From positions 942,001 through 1,006,000 of the forward strand of contig JAAHFU020000002.1 in assembly GCA_010672825.2 (NCBI GenBank): a stretch of 64,000 nt of DNA, read 5' to 3'. Source of the DNA: Leptolyngbya sp. SIO1E4. GTDB taxonomy: Bacteria; Cyanobacteriota; Cyanobacteriia; Phormidesmidales; Phormidesmidaceae. Position 1 is the first letter of the stretch, and each line of letters opens with the position of its first letter. Shown here piece by piece: positions 36,892 through 44,757 of the stretch. The notes under the pieces were generated by a model. It did no database searches. It was not told where the DNA came from and saw nothing but the letters and a program-made list of their open reading frames with translations. The position numbers were made by a program, and so were the translations under genes.

Positions 36892-37054
36892 TTTGAACTG
36901 GTTCCTAGATTGGCTAACTAGGTTAGCTGAGTTTACATACCCTCTTTGATTCTAACTAGCGACTCAATTAAGAAAGTCAGCTTAAGCGAGGGGGTTGGCT
37001 TTGCGTACTCCCCAGAAAGCAATCATCCCATCGCATAACGTGAAAGATACGGCA

Positions 37055-37089
37055 CAAAAAAGGACGGTTCCGAGGAACCGCCCTTTTTT
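37055..37089 (-). terminator. Rho-independent terminator of the site-2 protease gene
   Basis: On the minus strand GGGCGGTTCC, CTC and GGAACCGTCC form a 10-base stem with one mismatch, followed by TTTTTT. It starts 16 bases after the stop codon at 37105. An A-run on the other side could make it bidirectional. Confidence 0.85.
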
Positions 37090-37104
37090 CATATTTCATA
37101 AACC

Positions 37105-38244
37105 CTAGCTAGCAGAGAGAGAACTTGCGGGTTGGTTTCTGCGCTGCAGCAGTTCCAAAATTGATCGTTTCTCCAGCAAGCCCAGCAGCGTACCGTTTTC
37201 ACGGATGACTGCTAATACAGAGAGCTTTTGCTCTTCTAACAGCTTGACAACATCTAAGAGAGACTCGTCCGCGTTAATGGTGGTGGGCACCTCAGATCTA
37301 TCCATGATGTCCCCCACGGTGGTTGTTTCCCATCGATCGCGGAGCACATCCCTGAGGGCATCTACCTGCAACGTTCCGACCAACTGCTCGTGGTCATTGA
37401 CAATCAAGAACTTGCGCCAATCCCCGTCATTAGCTAGCAACACATCATCTGCGAAGGCGCGCAATGAGGTATCAACAGACACGATGGGGCTGTTGGAGTA
37501 CAGAGCATCTGCTGCCGTCAAACCATCCAAGCGCTGCTGAACCGTGGCGAATTGAGCTGAACGATTGGCGTTGCTCAATAAGAACCAGCCAATCAACAAT
37601 GTCCAGACACTTCCGAAGGAGCTGATCCCCAGCAGTGAAGCCACGCCCAAGCCAATGGCTAACCAGCCAATCACCTGCCCAGCCCGGCTGGCAAAAGCTA
37701 CACCTTTATAAGGGTTGCCCGTCACCTTCCAAACAATCGACTTCAAAACATTGCCGCCGTCTAATGGCAGACCTGGCAACAGGTTAAAGACGCCTAACGC
37801 CAAGTTGATGTAGGCTAACAACGTTAAAATCGCACCCACTGGCCCCCCTAAGGCCAACCCTTGGGTGGTGGTGAATAGCAGCGTAGACAAGACCAGGCTG
37901 ACGACGGGGCCTGCGATCGCCACCTTAAAGGCACCGCCAGGGGTGTCTGATTCTTTTTCGAGGGCGGCCAAACCGCCGAACAAAAAGAGGGTAATAGAAT
38001 TAACCCCAACCCCCTGCTGCAGGGCGGCAAAGCTATGGCCCAGCTCGTGGGCTAAGACTGAGCCAAACAGCAGGAGCGCGGTCAACAGGCCCAATAACCA
38101 GGGGGTTGTCCCCGGTAGTGTGGGGAATGCGTTAGACAAACCGCTGCCGTAGTTCCAGGTAAAGAGTGCTAGCACCAAAAACCAGGAAGCATTCACATAG
38201 AAGGGAATGCCGAACAGATTGCCCACCCGTAAATTGCCGTTCAT
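37105..38244 (-). CDS. Site-2 protease family protein with CBS pair
   Basis: The ATG at 38244 gives 379 residues. A TTG at 38280 would add 12 more. M50 intramembrane metalloprotease: HELGH at residues 66-70 lies in a transmembrane helix, and the third ligand is in LPGLPLDGGNVL. About six hydrophobic segments fill the first 215 residues. Two CBS domains (about 235-370) follow in the cytoplasm and may gate activity by nucleotide binding. Such rhomboid-like S2P proteins release membrane-bound regulators. The substrate is unknown. Confidence 0.9.
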   Translation of the reverse strand: MNGNLRVGNLFGIPFYVNASWFLVLALFTWNYGSGLSNAFPTLPGTTPWLLGLLTALLLFGSVLAHELGHSFAALQQGVGVNSITLFLFGGLAALEKESDTPGGAFKVAIAGPVVSLVLSTLLFTTTQGLALGGPVGAILTLLAYINLALGVFNLLPGLPLDGGNVLKSIVWKVTGNPYKGVAFASRAGQVIGWLAIGLGVASLLGISSFGSVWTLLIGWFLLSNANRSAQFATVQQRLDGLTAADALYSNSPIVSVDTSLRAFADDVLLANDGDWRKFLIVNDHEQLVGTLQVDALRDVLRDRWETTTVGDIMDRSEVPTTINADESLLDVVKLLEEQKLSVLAVIRENGTLLGLLEKRSILELLQRRNQPASSLSAS

Positions 38245-38606
38245 ATGGGGCACCTCAGTGAATAACTCTGAAAGCGGCAAGACCCTTAGCTGGCGTCATT
38301 TCCGCTCCGTTACCTAGATTGTAACGAAAGGTAAAGAACCGTCTCATCCTGCCAGAGGGATAAAGTCCGAAGGATTGAGTTCGGGTTACCCCTCGATGAG
38401 ATGCAGGCGGGGCGCACGCGATCTCTACTCAATACTGTTTCCGCCTGATGCTCGTACACATCTCTGTTTGATCAATATGTATGAGCCGCATGTATAAGCT
38501 ACAGCTCTGCCTCAGCTGAAGGATAAATTGTAGACCCCCTCTCGCTTATCCAGAAATTATCGACTAGAGATTGTCTCTGTGGGGTCTGTGCAGCATATAA
38601 AGTTAC

Positions 38607-39530
38607 TTAATTCGGTTGTCTGAGGGCGTCTTGGCGTAGGTATGCCAGCTTTTCCTCTAGGGCTTGGGTTAGAGTTTCCAGACGGGCGCGATCGCTCAGC
38701 ATCGGTCGCCCGTTGACGGCTGCCTGTTCTAAAACTTTGGCTAAACGGTCGGACTGAGCAGCGGTAGAGACCCAGTTGCCTTGAGCAATGGTCTGACCCC
38801 AGTGCAGTGCCGACCGCATCCCCGATCGCACCCCTCGGCCATAGCGGGGATATTGCGGGGTCAGGGGAGGGATATGAAGTGGCCGATAGGGCTGCTGAAT
38901 CGAGGCACACCAGTCTTGCCACTTGAAGGCCAAAATGCGGGGGCTGGTTGTCAGCGGTATCCACGGAATCCCCAAGGCATCCGCTGTGATGGCGCCGTGC
39001 ATCGCTTCTGCCAGCAACAGTTTGCTGTCTTGAATGGCGGCTATGACCTGGGTTACAGGCCAGCTCGGGTCAATGTAACGAAAGCCCACAGCTGAACAGA
39101 CAGATTCCCAGGTTTCCCGAGCGAAGGTGGCATGGTGGATGTGGGGCATAAATGCCACGGGTTTAGAGGGCGGCTGTGGGCTCGGGGAAACCAGCCGCCG
39201 CAGCAACACCCCCCCATCAGTAATGGCTAAATCAGCCGGTAGATTAAGACGCTGGGCAGTTAACGGGCCGCGAACGCAGTAGAGCTTCCAGGTGGGCAAA
39301 ATCGACGGCAGGGGGGTTTCATAGCCAGCCCCTGTACTAAAGATGACAACCGTTTGGGCCTTACCCAAACGCTGGGGCAGCCGATCGTTGAGTAGCGTCC
39401 CTAGCCCCACTAATACTGAATCGTCGTCTTGGGCGATGACCTCGGGTAAGAGCTGCTGCCAGAGCCAGGTGTTGAGCTCATCGCCAAAATTGGCAACGCG
39501 ATCGCGCCGTTGATAATAAAAAATCCGCAC
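38607..39530 (-). CDS. Polysaccharide pyruvyl transferase family protein
   Basis: 307 residues. Start MRIFYYQRRDRVANFGDELN matches the family opening (xNxGDEL). Also present are VLVGLGTLLN, FSTGAGYE, the VRGPLTAQRLN motif and DGGVLL. Such enzymes add ketal pyruvate to exopolysaccharide sugars. It is the last of three closely spaced genes on the same strand with glycosyltransferase-like neighbours (4-14 base gaps), which points to a surface-glycan operon. Confidence 0.88.
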   Translation of the reverse strand: MRIFYYQRRDRVANFGDELNTWLWQQLLPEVIAQDDDSVLVGLGTLLNDRLPQRLGKAQTVVIFSTGAGYETPLPSILPTWKLYCVRGPLTAQRLNLPADLAITDGGVLLRRLVSPSPQPPSKPVAFMPHIHHATFARETWESVCSAVGFRYIDPSWPVTQVIAAIQDSKLLLAEAMHGAITADALGIPWIPLTTSPRILAFKWQDWCASIQQPYRPLHIPPLTPQYPRYGRGVRSGMRSALHWGQTIAQGNWVSTAAQSDRLAKVLEQAAVNGRPMLSDRARLETLTQALEEKLAYLRQDALRQPN

Positions 39531-39534
39531 GAGC

Positions 39535-40587
39535 TTACCCCTGACTCCGTGAGTAGTACCAGTCTTGCCAGCGCTGCTGCAATCGCTGGGAGCCGTAGTG
39601 GAACCGCTGATGCTGCACCATCAACTGCTGCTGCCAAGGGGGGCGGCGACACCAAACATCATAGGCAGGCAACAGGGTGTGCTGAATTAAATGCAGCCAC
39701 TGCTGCGTGATGCTTTCTGGGGTAATCGCCTGCGATCGCGCTGCCCCATTCTGGATCATGGCTTGACGCTGCGTTCTATCTTCCTTCAATCGCACCAATG
39801 CCTGCACGACCTCTGAGAAAGTGGTTGCTTCTATATAGTCCAGATCGCTTTGACGTTCTGCCCGATAGCCGCACTCTTGTCCTAGAACCGCAGGCACGCC
39901 TGCCAGCCAAGCGTTGTAGAGCTTGGTGGCCGGTTTGTGTCGATAAGTGTGAGTCTGCCTAAGCACCCCTGGATCAAAGCTCCGTACGGCTACAACGGCA
40001 TCCACATGGCGATAATCATTCCACCGGGTATCGAGAGCCTGGTGCTCATTCCATCGATTAGTATTGACCACGGGCTGCCACCGTAGCCCCAGATGCCGTA
40101 ACGTGTCTACCCAATCAGGCCCAGTCAACTCAGGTGCCAGGTTAGCAGCGTGCCCAAAAAAGGCAATGGTGTCGAAGCGATCGCCTCGATCCATCCCCCG
40201 AGGCTGTAGCCCTGGCTGGGGCCAGTGGGGCATGAAGTAAGCCCCCGACGGGCGATTTGCCTGGACAGGATTTTGCACAATGTGGGCCTGGGCCGCTGGG
40301 TGAGGCGGTAAATCTCCCTGAAAACATACCAGCAGGCGGCGGGGCAGCACCGCTTGGCCATGGCGATGACTGCGAAAGGCATTGCGGTGCAAAAAGATAA
40401 TGCCTTCGTCAGGCAGATGATCAACCAGTGCACAGGTGACCCCAGCTTCTCTCACCCTGAGGTAGGTCTGAATTGTCCAGGCGTAAACCCCTAGCCCGAA
40501 CCCTGACCAGTTGGTCGTCGCATCATCCGGTAGGGTTTCTGGCCAGAGTGCCTGGGGAAGGTAAAAGTAAAGGTCAGGGTGGGACAA
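39535..40587 (-). CDS. Putative glycosyltransferase-like protein
   Basis: 350 residues. It has features of a GT-B-like fold: an N-terminal domain (SGFGLGVYAWTIQTYLRV) and a C-terminal nucleotide-sugar-like segment with KPATKLYNAWLAGVPAVLGQ and SDLDYIEATTFSEVVQAL. The family is not identified with confidence. It lies four bases from the pyruvyl transferase gene, downstream of the HpsE-like gene, in the same operon, so a role in the same polysaccharide is inferred. Confidence 0.7.
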   Translation of the reverse strand: MSHPDLYFYLPQALWPETLPDDATTNWSGFGLGVYAWTIQTYLRVREAGVTCALVDHLPDEGIIFLHRNAFRSHRHGQAVLPRRLLVCFQGDLPPHPAAQAHIVQNPVQANRPSGAYFMPHWPQPGLQPRGMDRGDRFDTIAFFGHAANLAPELTGPDWVDTLRHLGLRWQPVVNTNRWNEHQALDTRWNDYRHVDAVVAVRSFDPGVLRQTHTYRHKPATKLYNAWLAGVPAVLGQECGYRAERQSDLDYIEATTFSEVVQALVRLKEDRTQRQAMIQNGAARSQAITPESITQQWLHLIQHTLLPAYDVWCRRPPWQQQLMVQHQRFHYGSQRLQQRWQDWYYSRSQG

Positions 40588-40601
40588 AGATATCGTTAGA
40601 T

Positions 40602-41669
40602 CTAGTGGCTAGAGGGCTGTTTTTGGGGCAAGCGAGTGATGGTCGTTGCCGTGCGCACAGCTGCCAATTGCCCCAGCCCATGGTACAGGGGGCTCATGAA
40701 GCTGCTGCTTAGCAAAGCAAATTCACAGGCGCACACTACATCCTCTGGCAATGAGCGATAGTTGCGAGCAGCATATAGGACTAAGCGGCGCAGGTCGTTG
40801 AGCATGTACAGGGGTAACACAAGCGGTCGCTGCCAGGGGCGATAGCGCACCATGCGTAATAAAAACCGATTAAGCCCTACTGACCGACACAGCTCTAGTA
40901 AATATCCCCGCTGGATGCGCTCAGCAGGAATATGATGCTTGACCTTCATCGCTGGATTGTGCCAGATCTCCCAGCCAGCATCTCGAATGTAGGAAAGTGT
41001 TTCCACATCTTCCCCTTTGCCCCGCAAAGACTGGTTGGCGACCCCAGACAAGCGAGGACGAACCGGCACATGGGCCAGCCAAGCCTCACGACGAATCACC
41101 ATGCCAGCACCCGCAGGGAGTACCCGCCGCCGTTGCGTGTAGATAAAGGGCTGATCCCCGCGATCGACAATGGCTAACAGAGACGCAATGCGCTGGAATC
41201 CTACCGGAGGCGGGACATCGTAAAGGGGCTGCACTTCGCTGCCAAAGGCCCCTGCTCGAGGATGCTGGTGGCTAAATCGCCATACTTCAGTCACCCAGGT
41301 TGCATGCGGCAAATTGTCATCATCCAGAAACCCGATCAGCGGAGCCATGACCTGGCGGACAGCGCATCGGCGCGCATAGGCGAGCCCTTGCTGAGGTTCA
41401 AAGGAGTAGCGCAAAGGGACATCTGCCATCCAGTCTTGTTGGTAGTGGCGCACCACGGAGAGGATGTCTTCACTGCTGTTATTGTCGATAACCAACACTT
41501 CCCAGCAAATGCCTGCGGTGTTTTGCTGAAGCTTTAAGCTTTCCAGCAGCCGTGGCAATTTACGCACACCATTGTAAGTACAAATAACAACGGAAAAATC
41601 AGCCACAAAACACCTACTTATCTCAGTAATTTGACTCCAACCCAGGAGGGTGTGGATTGTAACTGCCAT
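40602..41669 (-). CDS. hpsE: GT2 glycosyltransferase, hormogonium polysaccharide (HpsE) type
   Basis: 355 residues from the ATG at 41669. A GTG at 41603 with a TAGGTG ribosome-binding site would start right at the domain (VADFSVVICTYNG) and is a good alternative. GT-A motifs are VVICTYNG, VLVIDNNSSED, GLAYARRCAV and the DxD-like FLDDDN. The C-terminal region has RGKGEDVETLSYI and a membrane-associated tail. Resemblance to HpsE is by overall features and the gene neighbourhood. Substrate specificity is unproven. It is first of the three-gene glycan cluster. Confidence 0.8.
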   Translation of the reverse strand: MAVTIHTLLGWSQITEISRCFVADFSVVICTYNGVRKLPRLLESLKLQQNTAGICWEVLVIDNNSSEDILSVVRHYQQDWMADVPLRYSFEPQQGLAYARRCAVRQVMAPLIGFLDDDNLPHATWVTEVWRFSHQHPRAGAFGSEVQPLYDVPPPVGFQRIASLLAIVDRGDQPFIYTQRRRVLPAGAGMVIRREAWLAHVPVRPRLSGVANQSLRGKGEDVETLSYIRDAGWEIWHNPAMKVKHHIPAERIQRGYLLELCRSVGLNRFLLRMVRYRPWQRPLVLPLYMLNDLRRLVLYAARNYRSLPEDVVCACEFALLSSSFMSPLYHGLGQLAAVRTATTITRLPQKQPSSH

Positions 41670-42069
41670 ATCGGATCAGCCAATCACACATAGATCGCTT
41701 TAAAAATGTACGATGCCTCTGAGTCTATATGATGCCCTTAATCCACAAGCTTTAAAGCGCATCAAAGAATGGCAGATGCCTCCGTATCGCTTGTAAAAGC
41801 AACTACCCAGATCTCAAACTAGGATTAGCCTACTTGAGGTCAATTAAATAGACGTTAAATAACGCGAAATGTTTGCCTATCCCACAGTCATTGTCTGGTC
41901 AATGTCAGGGAAAGTACCCAGGGGCTAGCGCGGAGCTTAGCCAAACCTTAAACTTATCCGCACAAATGTCTTCTGGTTACATCGACCCTTTATGGTCATT
42001 CAGTAACCTGCTATACCCTGTGCCTGATCAGTACAAGAAAAGGTAAGAGAAGTGTTTGAGGAGAGGGTG
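41670..42069. other. Divergent intergenic region, 400 bases
   Basis: Contains the promoters of the glycan cluster and of the substrate-binding protein. No TGAACA-type operator of the sort found at 43981 and 47066 was seen here. No RNA gene was recognised. Confidence 0.4.
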
Positions 42070-43704
42070 ATGACGTCACGAAATCAACTAAAGCGAGTGA
42101 GTAGATCCTTAGCTGGCTTAGCTGTATTGGCATGGGTGGTGGCTGGTTGCGGCGGTAGTGAAACAGCCACCACTGATCCGGCTGCCGATACGGGGACAGA
42201 AACCGGTACGCTGCAAGCCGGGGGGAGCGTTGTGTGGGCCCGCTATGGGGATGCTGATTCCCTCGATCCCCATCGCACAACTACTACGCTCTCCTGGCAA
42301 GTTTTCGATCAGATCTATGACACGCTATTGGCTTTCGATGACACTGGCGAGGTAGTCCCTAATCTCGCTAAAGAGTGGACCGTCAGCGAAGATGGGCTCA
42401 CAGCCACTTTTGTCCTGAATGACGGCATTACCTGCCATGATGGCACCCCCTTCGATGCCAACGATGTTAAATACACGGCTGAACGGGCAATTGATGAGAC
42501 GAATCCCAGTGTGACGAAGGGTGCCTGGGGGCCTATTAGTTCAGTGGATGTGGTTGATCCGCAAACGGTCACGTTTTCATTTACAGAGCCTTTTGGTGCC
42601 TTCATCGCTTTTATGGCAGATCCCTTCTCTAGCCAGATATGTGATAGCGCCGAAGCCTTGGGAGATGACTTTGGCGTCAGTGCTGCCGTCGGTACTGGTC
42701 CATGGAAATTGGTGAGTTGGACCAAGGGTGACGAAATTGTTCTGGAGAAAAACCCGGATTATCAAAACTTCGGGCGACCCATTGAAAACGCCGGCGCTCC
42801 GTATCTTGATCAGCTCATTGTCAAGCAGATTCCAGAACCGCAAACCCGGCTGGCAGGGTTGCAGACGAGTGAACTGCATATCATCGCAGAACCCCCTTTA
42901 GAAGAACTTGAAGCCATTCGAGGCGATGATTCTTTGGAGCTATACGTTGCTGAGAAGACCGGCCAAAATGTTTTCTTCGAGTTCACTATATCGCGCCCGC
43001 CGTTCGATGATATTCGGGCACGGCAGGCAGTTGCCTATGCGATCGATCCAGATACGGCCATTGATATTGTTTTTGGAGATGTGGTGCAGCGGGAAACCTG
43101 TACCGTGGCCCGCGGTGTCCTCGGGAATGACCAAGAATTTTGTGCCGAATATGGCTATGAGCACAATCCAGAAAAAGCCCAAGAATTACTGGCAGAACTC
43201 GGATATGGGCCAGATAATCCGCTAACGGTGACAATGATGACCTGGGTAGGTGGCAACCGAGAAAAGATGGTGCAGGTTTTCCAAAACCAGCTGTCGCAGG
43301 TGGGGATTGAAACCGAAATCGAGACGATGGACATCGGCACCATGAATGCCCGTGTCAAGCAAGAGAACGAGACCGATAGTGGTCAAAGCACCTTCGATAT
43401 GATGGGCTGGGCCTGGTATGACCCCGATATTCTGCATCAACTGTGGCATTCTCCAGGGGCCTATAGCGGCTATCAAACGCCAGAACTCGATGCTTTGCTG
43501 ACTGCAACCCGATCAACCGTCGACGCAGAAGCGCGGCTAGCAGCTGTTCAAGAAGCTCAGAAATACCTGTTGGAAAACGCCGTCCATGTGCCCCTCTACA
43601 CCCCTGGCTGGCTATGGATTTACACAACCCGTTCTGAGGTAGAAGGGTTTAAGATTGGGCCGTTTAACCGACCCCTATTTAACGACATTAAGCTGCGTTC
43701 TTAG
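42070..43704 (+). CDS. ABC transporter substrate-binding lipoprotein, oligopeptide/nickel type
   Basis: The ATG at 42070 is preceded by GAGGAGAG, a strong ribosome-binding site, and gives 544 residues. A GTG at 42052 is also in frame. A lipoprotein signal peptide ends in the lipobox VVAGCGG. It belongs to the SBP_bac_5 family (DppA/OppA/NikA): GGSVVWARYGDADSLDPHRT, FDQIYDTLL, CHDGTPFDANDVKYTAERA. It would capture peptides, or possibly a metal complex, for an ABC importer. The dppBCDF genes lie 3.4 kb downstream behind the efflux module. Confidence 0.9.
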   Translation: MTSRNQLKRVSRSLAGLAVLAWVVAGCGGSETATTDPAADTGTETGTLQAGGSVVWARYGDADSLDPHRTTTTLSWQVFDQIYDTLLAFDDTGEVVPNLAKEWTVSEDGLTATFVLNDGITCHDGTPFDANDVKYTAERAIDETNPSVTKGAWGPISSVDVVDPQTVTFSFTEPFGAFIAFMADPFSSQICDSAEALGDDFGVSAAVGTGPWKLVSWTKGDEIVLEKNPDYQNFGRPIENAGAPYLDQLIVKQIPEPQTRLAGLQTSELHIIAEPPLEELEAIRGDDSLELYVAEKTGQNVFFEFTISRPPFDDIRARQAVAYAIDPDTAIDIVFGDVVQRETCTVARGVLGNDQEFCAEYGYEHNPEKAQELLAELGYGPDNPLTVTMMTWVGGNREKMVQVFQNQLSQVGIETEIETMDIGTMNARVKQENETDSGQSTFDMMGWAWYDPDILHQLWHSPGAYSGYQTPELDALLTATRSTVDAEARLAAVQEAQKYLLENAVHVPLYTPGWLWIYTTRSEVEGFKIGPFNRPLFNDIKLRS

Positions 43705-43720
43705 CAGGGAGCAGGATATT

Positions 43721-43814
43721 TAGCCCTATTCAGTTCAATCCAGTACGTTTTGGTGAAGGCAGGGTCTAGGGTTTGGGGTCTAGGGTGTGCTTGATCCAAA
43801 TGCACACCGCTATT
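43721..43814. repeat. Dispersed 95-bp repeat, copy 3 (reverse orientation)
   Basis: Runs from TAGCCCTATTCAGTTCAATC to GCATTTGG-complement near CACCGCTATTGC, the reverse complement of copy 1 with few changes. It sits right after the substrate-binding protein gene. Confidence 0.8.
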
Positions 43815-43980
43815 GCTGTGTCCTTATCAAGGGGGTAAGGACATTGCGGGCAAACAAATTCCGGTATGGGCAGGTTTTGAATGCATCTCTCGGGGATGCG
43901 CGCCGACTTTTGGCCAAACCTGCCCTAACGAGATTGGCCGTTTCTTTCTCAGCCATCCCCTAAACCTTGAGGCCAATCTC

Positions 43981-43994
43981 TGAACAAATGTTCA
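43981..43994. promoter_or_regulatory. SmtB/ZiaR-type operator candidate
   Basis: TGAACAAATGTTCA is a perfect inverted repeat of TGAAC around AAAT. TGAACA-type half-sites are typical of cyanobacterial SmtB/ZiaR operators. It lies about 60 bases before the ArsR-family gene, suggesting autoregulation. Confidence 0.65.
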
Positions 43995-43997
43995 GGG

Positions 43998-44016
43998 GGG
44001 AATGATTATCAGTATC
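43998..44016. promoter_or_regulatory. Fur/Zur-box-like site
   Basis: The reverse strand reads GATACTGATAATCATTCCC. It matches 16 of the 19 bases of the classical Fur box (GATAATGATAATCATTATC) and contains TGATAATCATT, the core of Zur-type sites. It abuts the TGAACA palindrome. Dual control by a Fur-family protein is possible but unproven. Confidence 0.45.
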
Positions 44017-44052
44017 ATAGTAAGTATCTTGTGAGACATTGTTTGAACTGTG

Positions 44053-44448
44053 ATGGCTGATGTGAGCCCCTTAAACCGGCAACCCGCCCCCTCTGCCGAT
44101 GCCCCGAGCTGTGAAGAGTCGCTAGTGCACCTGGACAATGTGCGACAGGTGCAGCCTGAGGTTCTAGGAACTGAAAAAGCTCAGCGGATGGCAGAGTTTT
44201 TTGGCGCGCTGTCTGACCCTCACCGGCTCAAGCTGCTGTCGGCCCTCGCTCGTCAGGAACTGTGTGTCTGTGACTTAGCAGCAGCTGTGAAAATGGGCGA
44301 ATCAGCGGTGTCTCATCAACTGCGGGTGTTGCGATCGCAACGCCTGGTTAAATATCGTCGCCAGGGCCGTAACGTTTACTACAGCCTGGCCGATGATCAC
44401 ATTATGATCCTTTACCGAGAAGTCGCAGAGCATCTCGACGAGCCTTAA
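44053..44448 (+). CDS. ArsR/SmtB-family metal-responsive repressor (ZiaR-like)
   Basis: The ATG at 44053 gives 131 residues. A GTG one codon upstream is also possible. Winged helix-turn-helix: [21 protein letters not shown], then [16 protein letters not shown]. The alpha-5 metal site is intact: D114-x-H116-x10-H127-x2-E130, the spacing of the zinc site of SmtB. Additional Cys at 20, 71 and 73 could form a second N-terminal/alpha-3 site, as in ZiaR. Apo-protein binds TGAACA-type operators and zinc releases it. The P-type ATPase gene follows after a repeat element. Confidence 0.92.
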   Translation: MADVSPLNRQPAPSADAPSCEESLVHLDNVRQVQPEVLGTEKAQRMAEFFGALSDPHRLKLLSALARQELCVCDLAAAVKMGESAVSHQLRVLRSQRLVKYRRQGRNVYYSLADDHIMILYREVAEHLDEP

Positions 44449-44568
44449 AACTGACGCTGCCACCCGGCCAACCCCCTCAGACAGGGTAAGGCCTCCAGGA
44501 TTGGTAGATAGCCATTGTCAATATTGTTGCTGTGTTTAGACACCTGAAAGCTTTCCACGGAAGGTGTT

Positions 44569-44664
44569 CTATAGCGGTATGCAGGCTGGTCAAGCAAACC
44601 CTAGACCCCAAACCCTAGACCCTGTCTTGACCCAGATTTACTGGCCTCAATTGAACAAGGCTAT
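44569..44664. repeat. Dispersed 95-bp repeat, copy 4
   Basis: From CTATAGCGGTATGCAGG through the CCCTAGACCCCAAACCCTAG core to TTGAACAAGGCTATA. The ends TATAGC and GCTATA are short inverted repeats. It lies between the repressor and ATPase genes. Confidence 0.8.
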
Positions 44665-44705
44665 AAGCTGCCTTGTGCTTTCTGCCGTTTGCGATAATGT
44701 ATTGT

Positions 44706-44721
44706 CTGAATAATCTTTCAG
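44706..44721. promoter_or_regulatory. SmtB-type operator candidate before the P-type ATPase
   Basis: CTGAATAATCTTTCAG is an inverted repeat (CTGAA...TTCAG) very like the CTGAATCAAGATTCAG operator of smt. A further TATTCAG half-site follows at 44723. It is 37 bases before the ATPase start, so zinc-responsive control of the pump is likely. Confidence 0.65.
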
Positions 44722-44757
44722 GTATTCAGGAAAAGTTGTCGCGCGCAAGGGAGTCCA

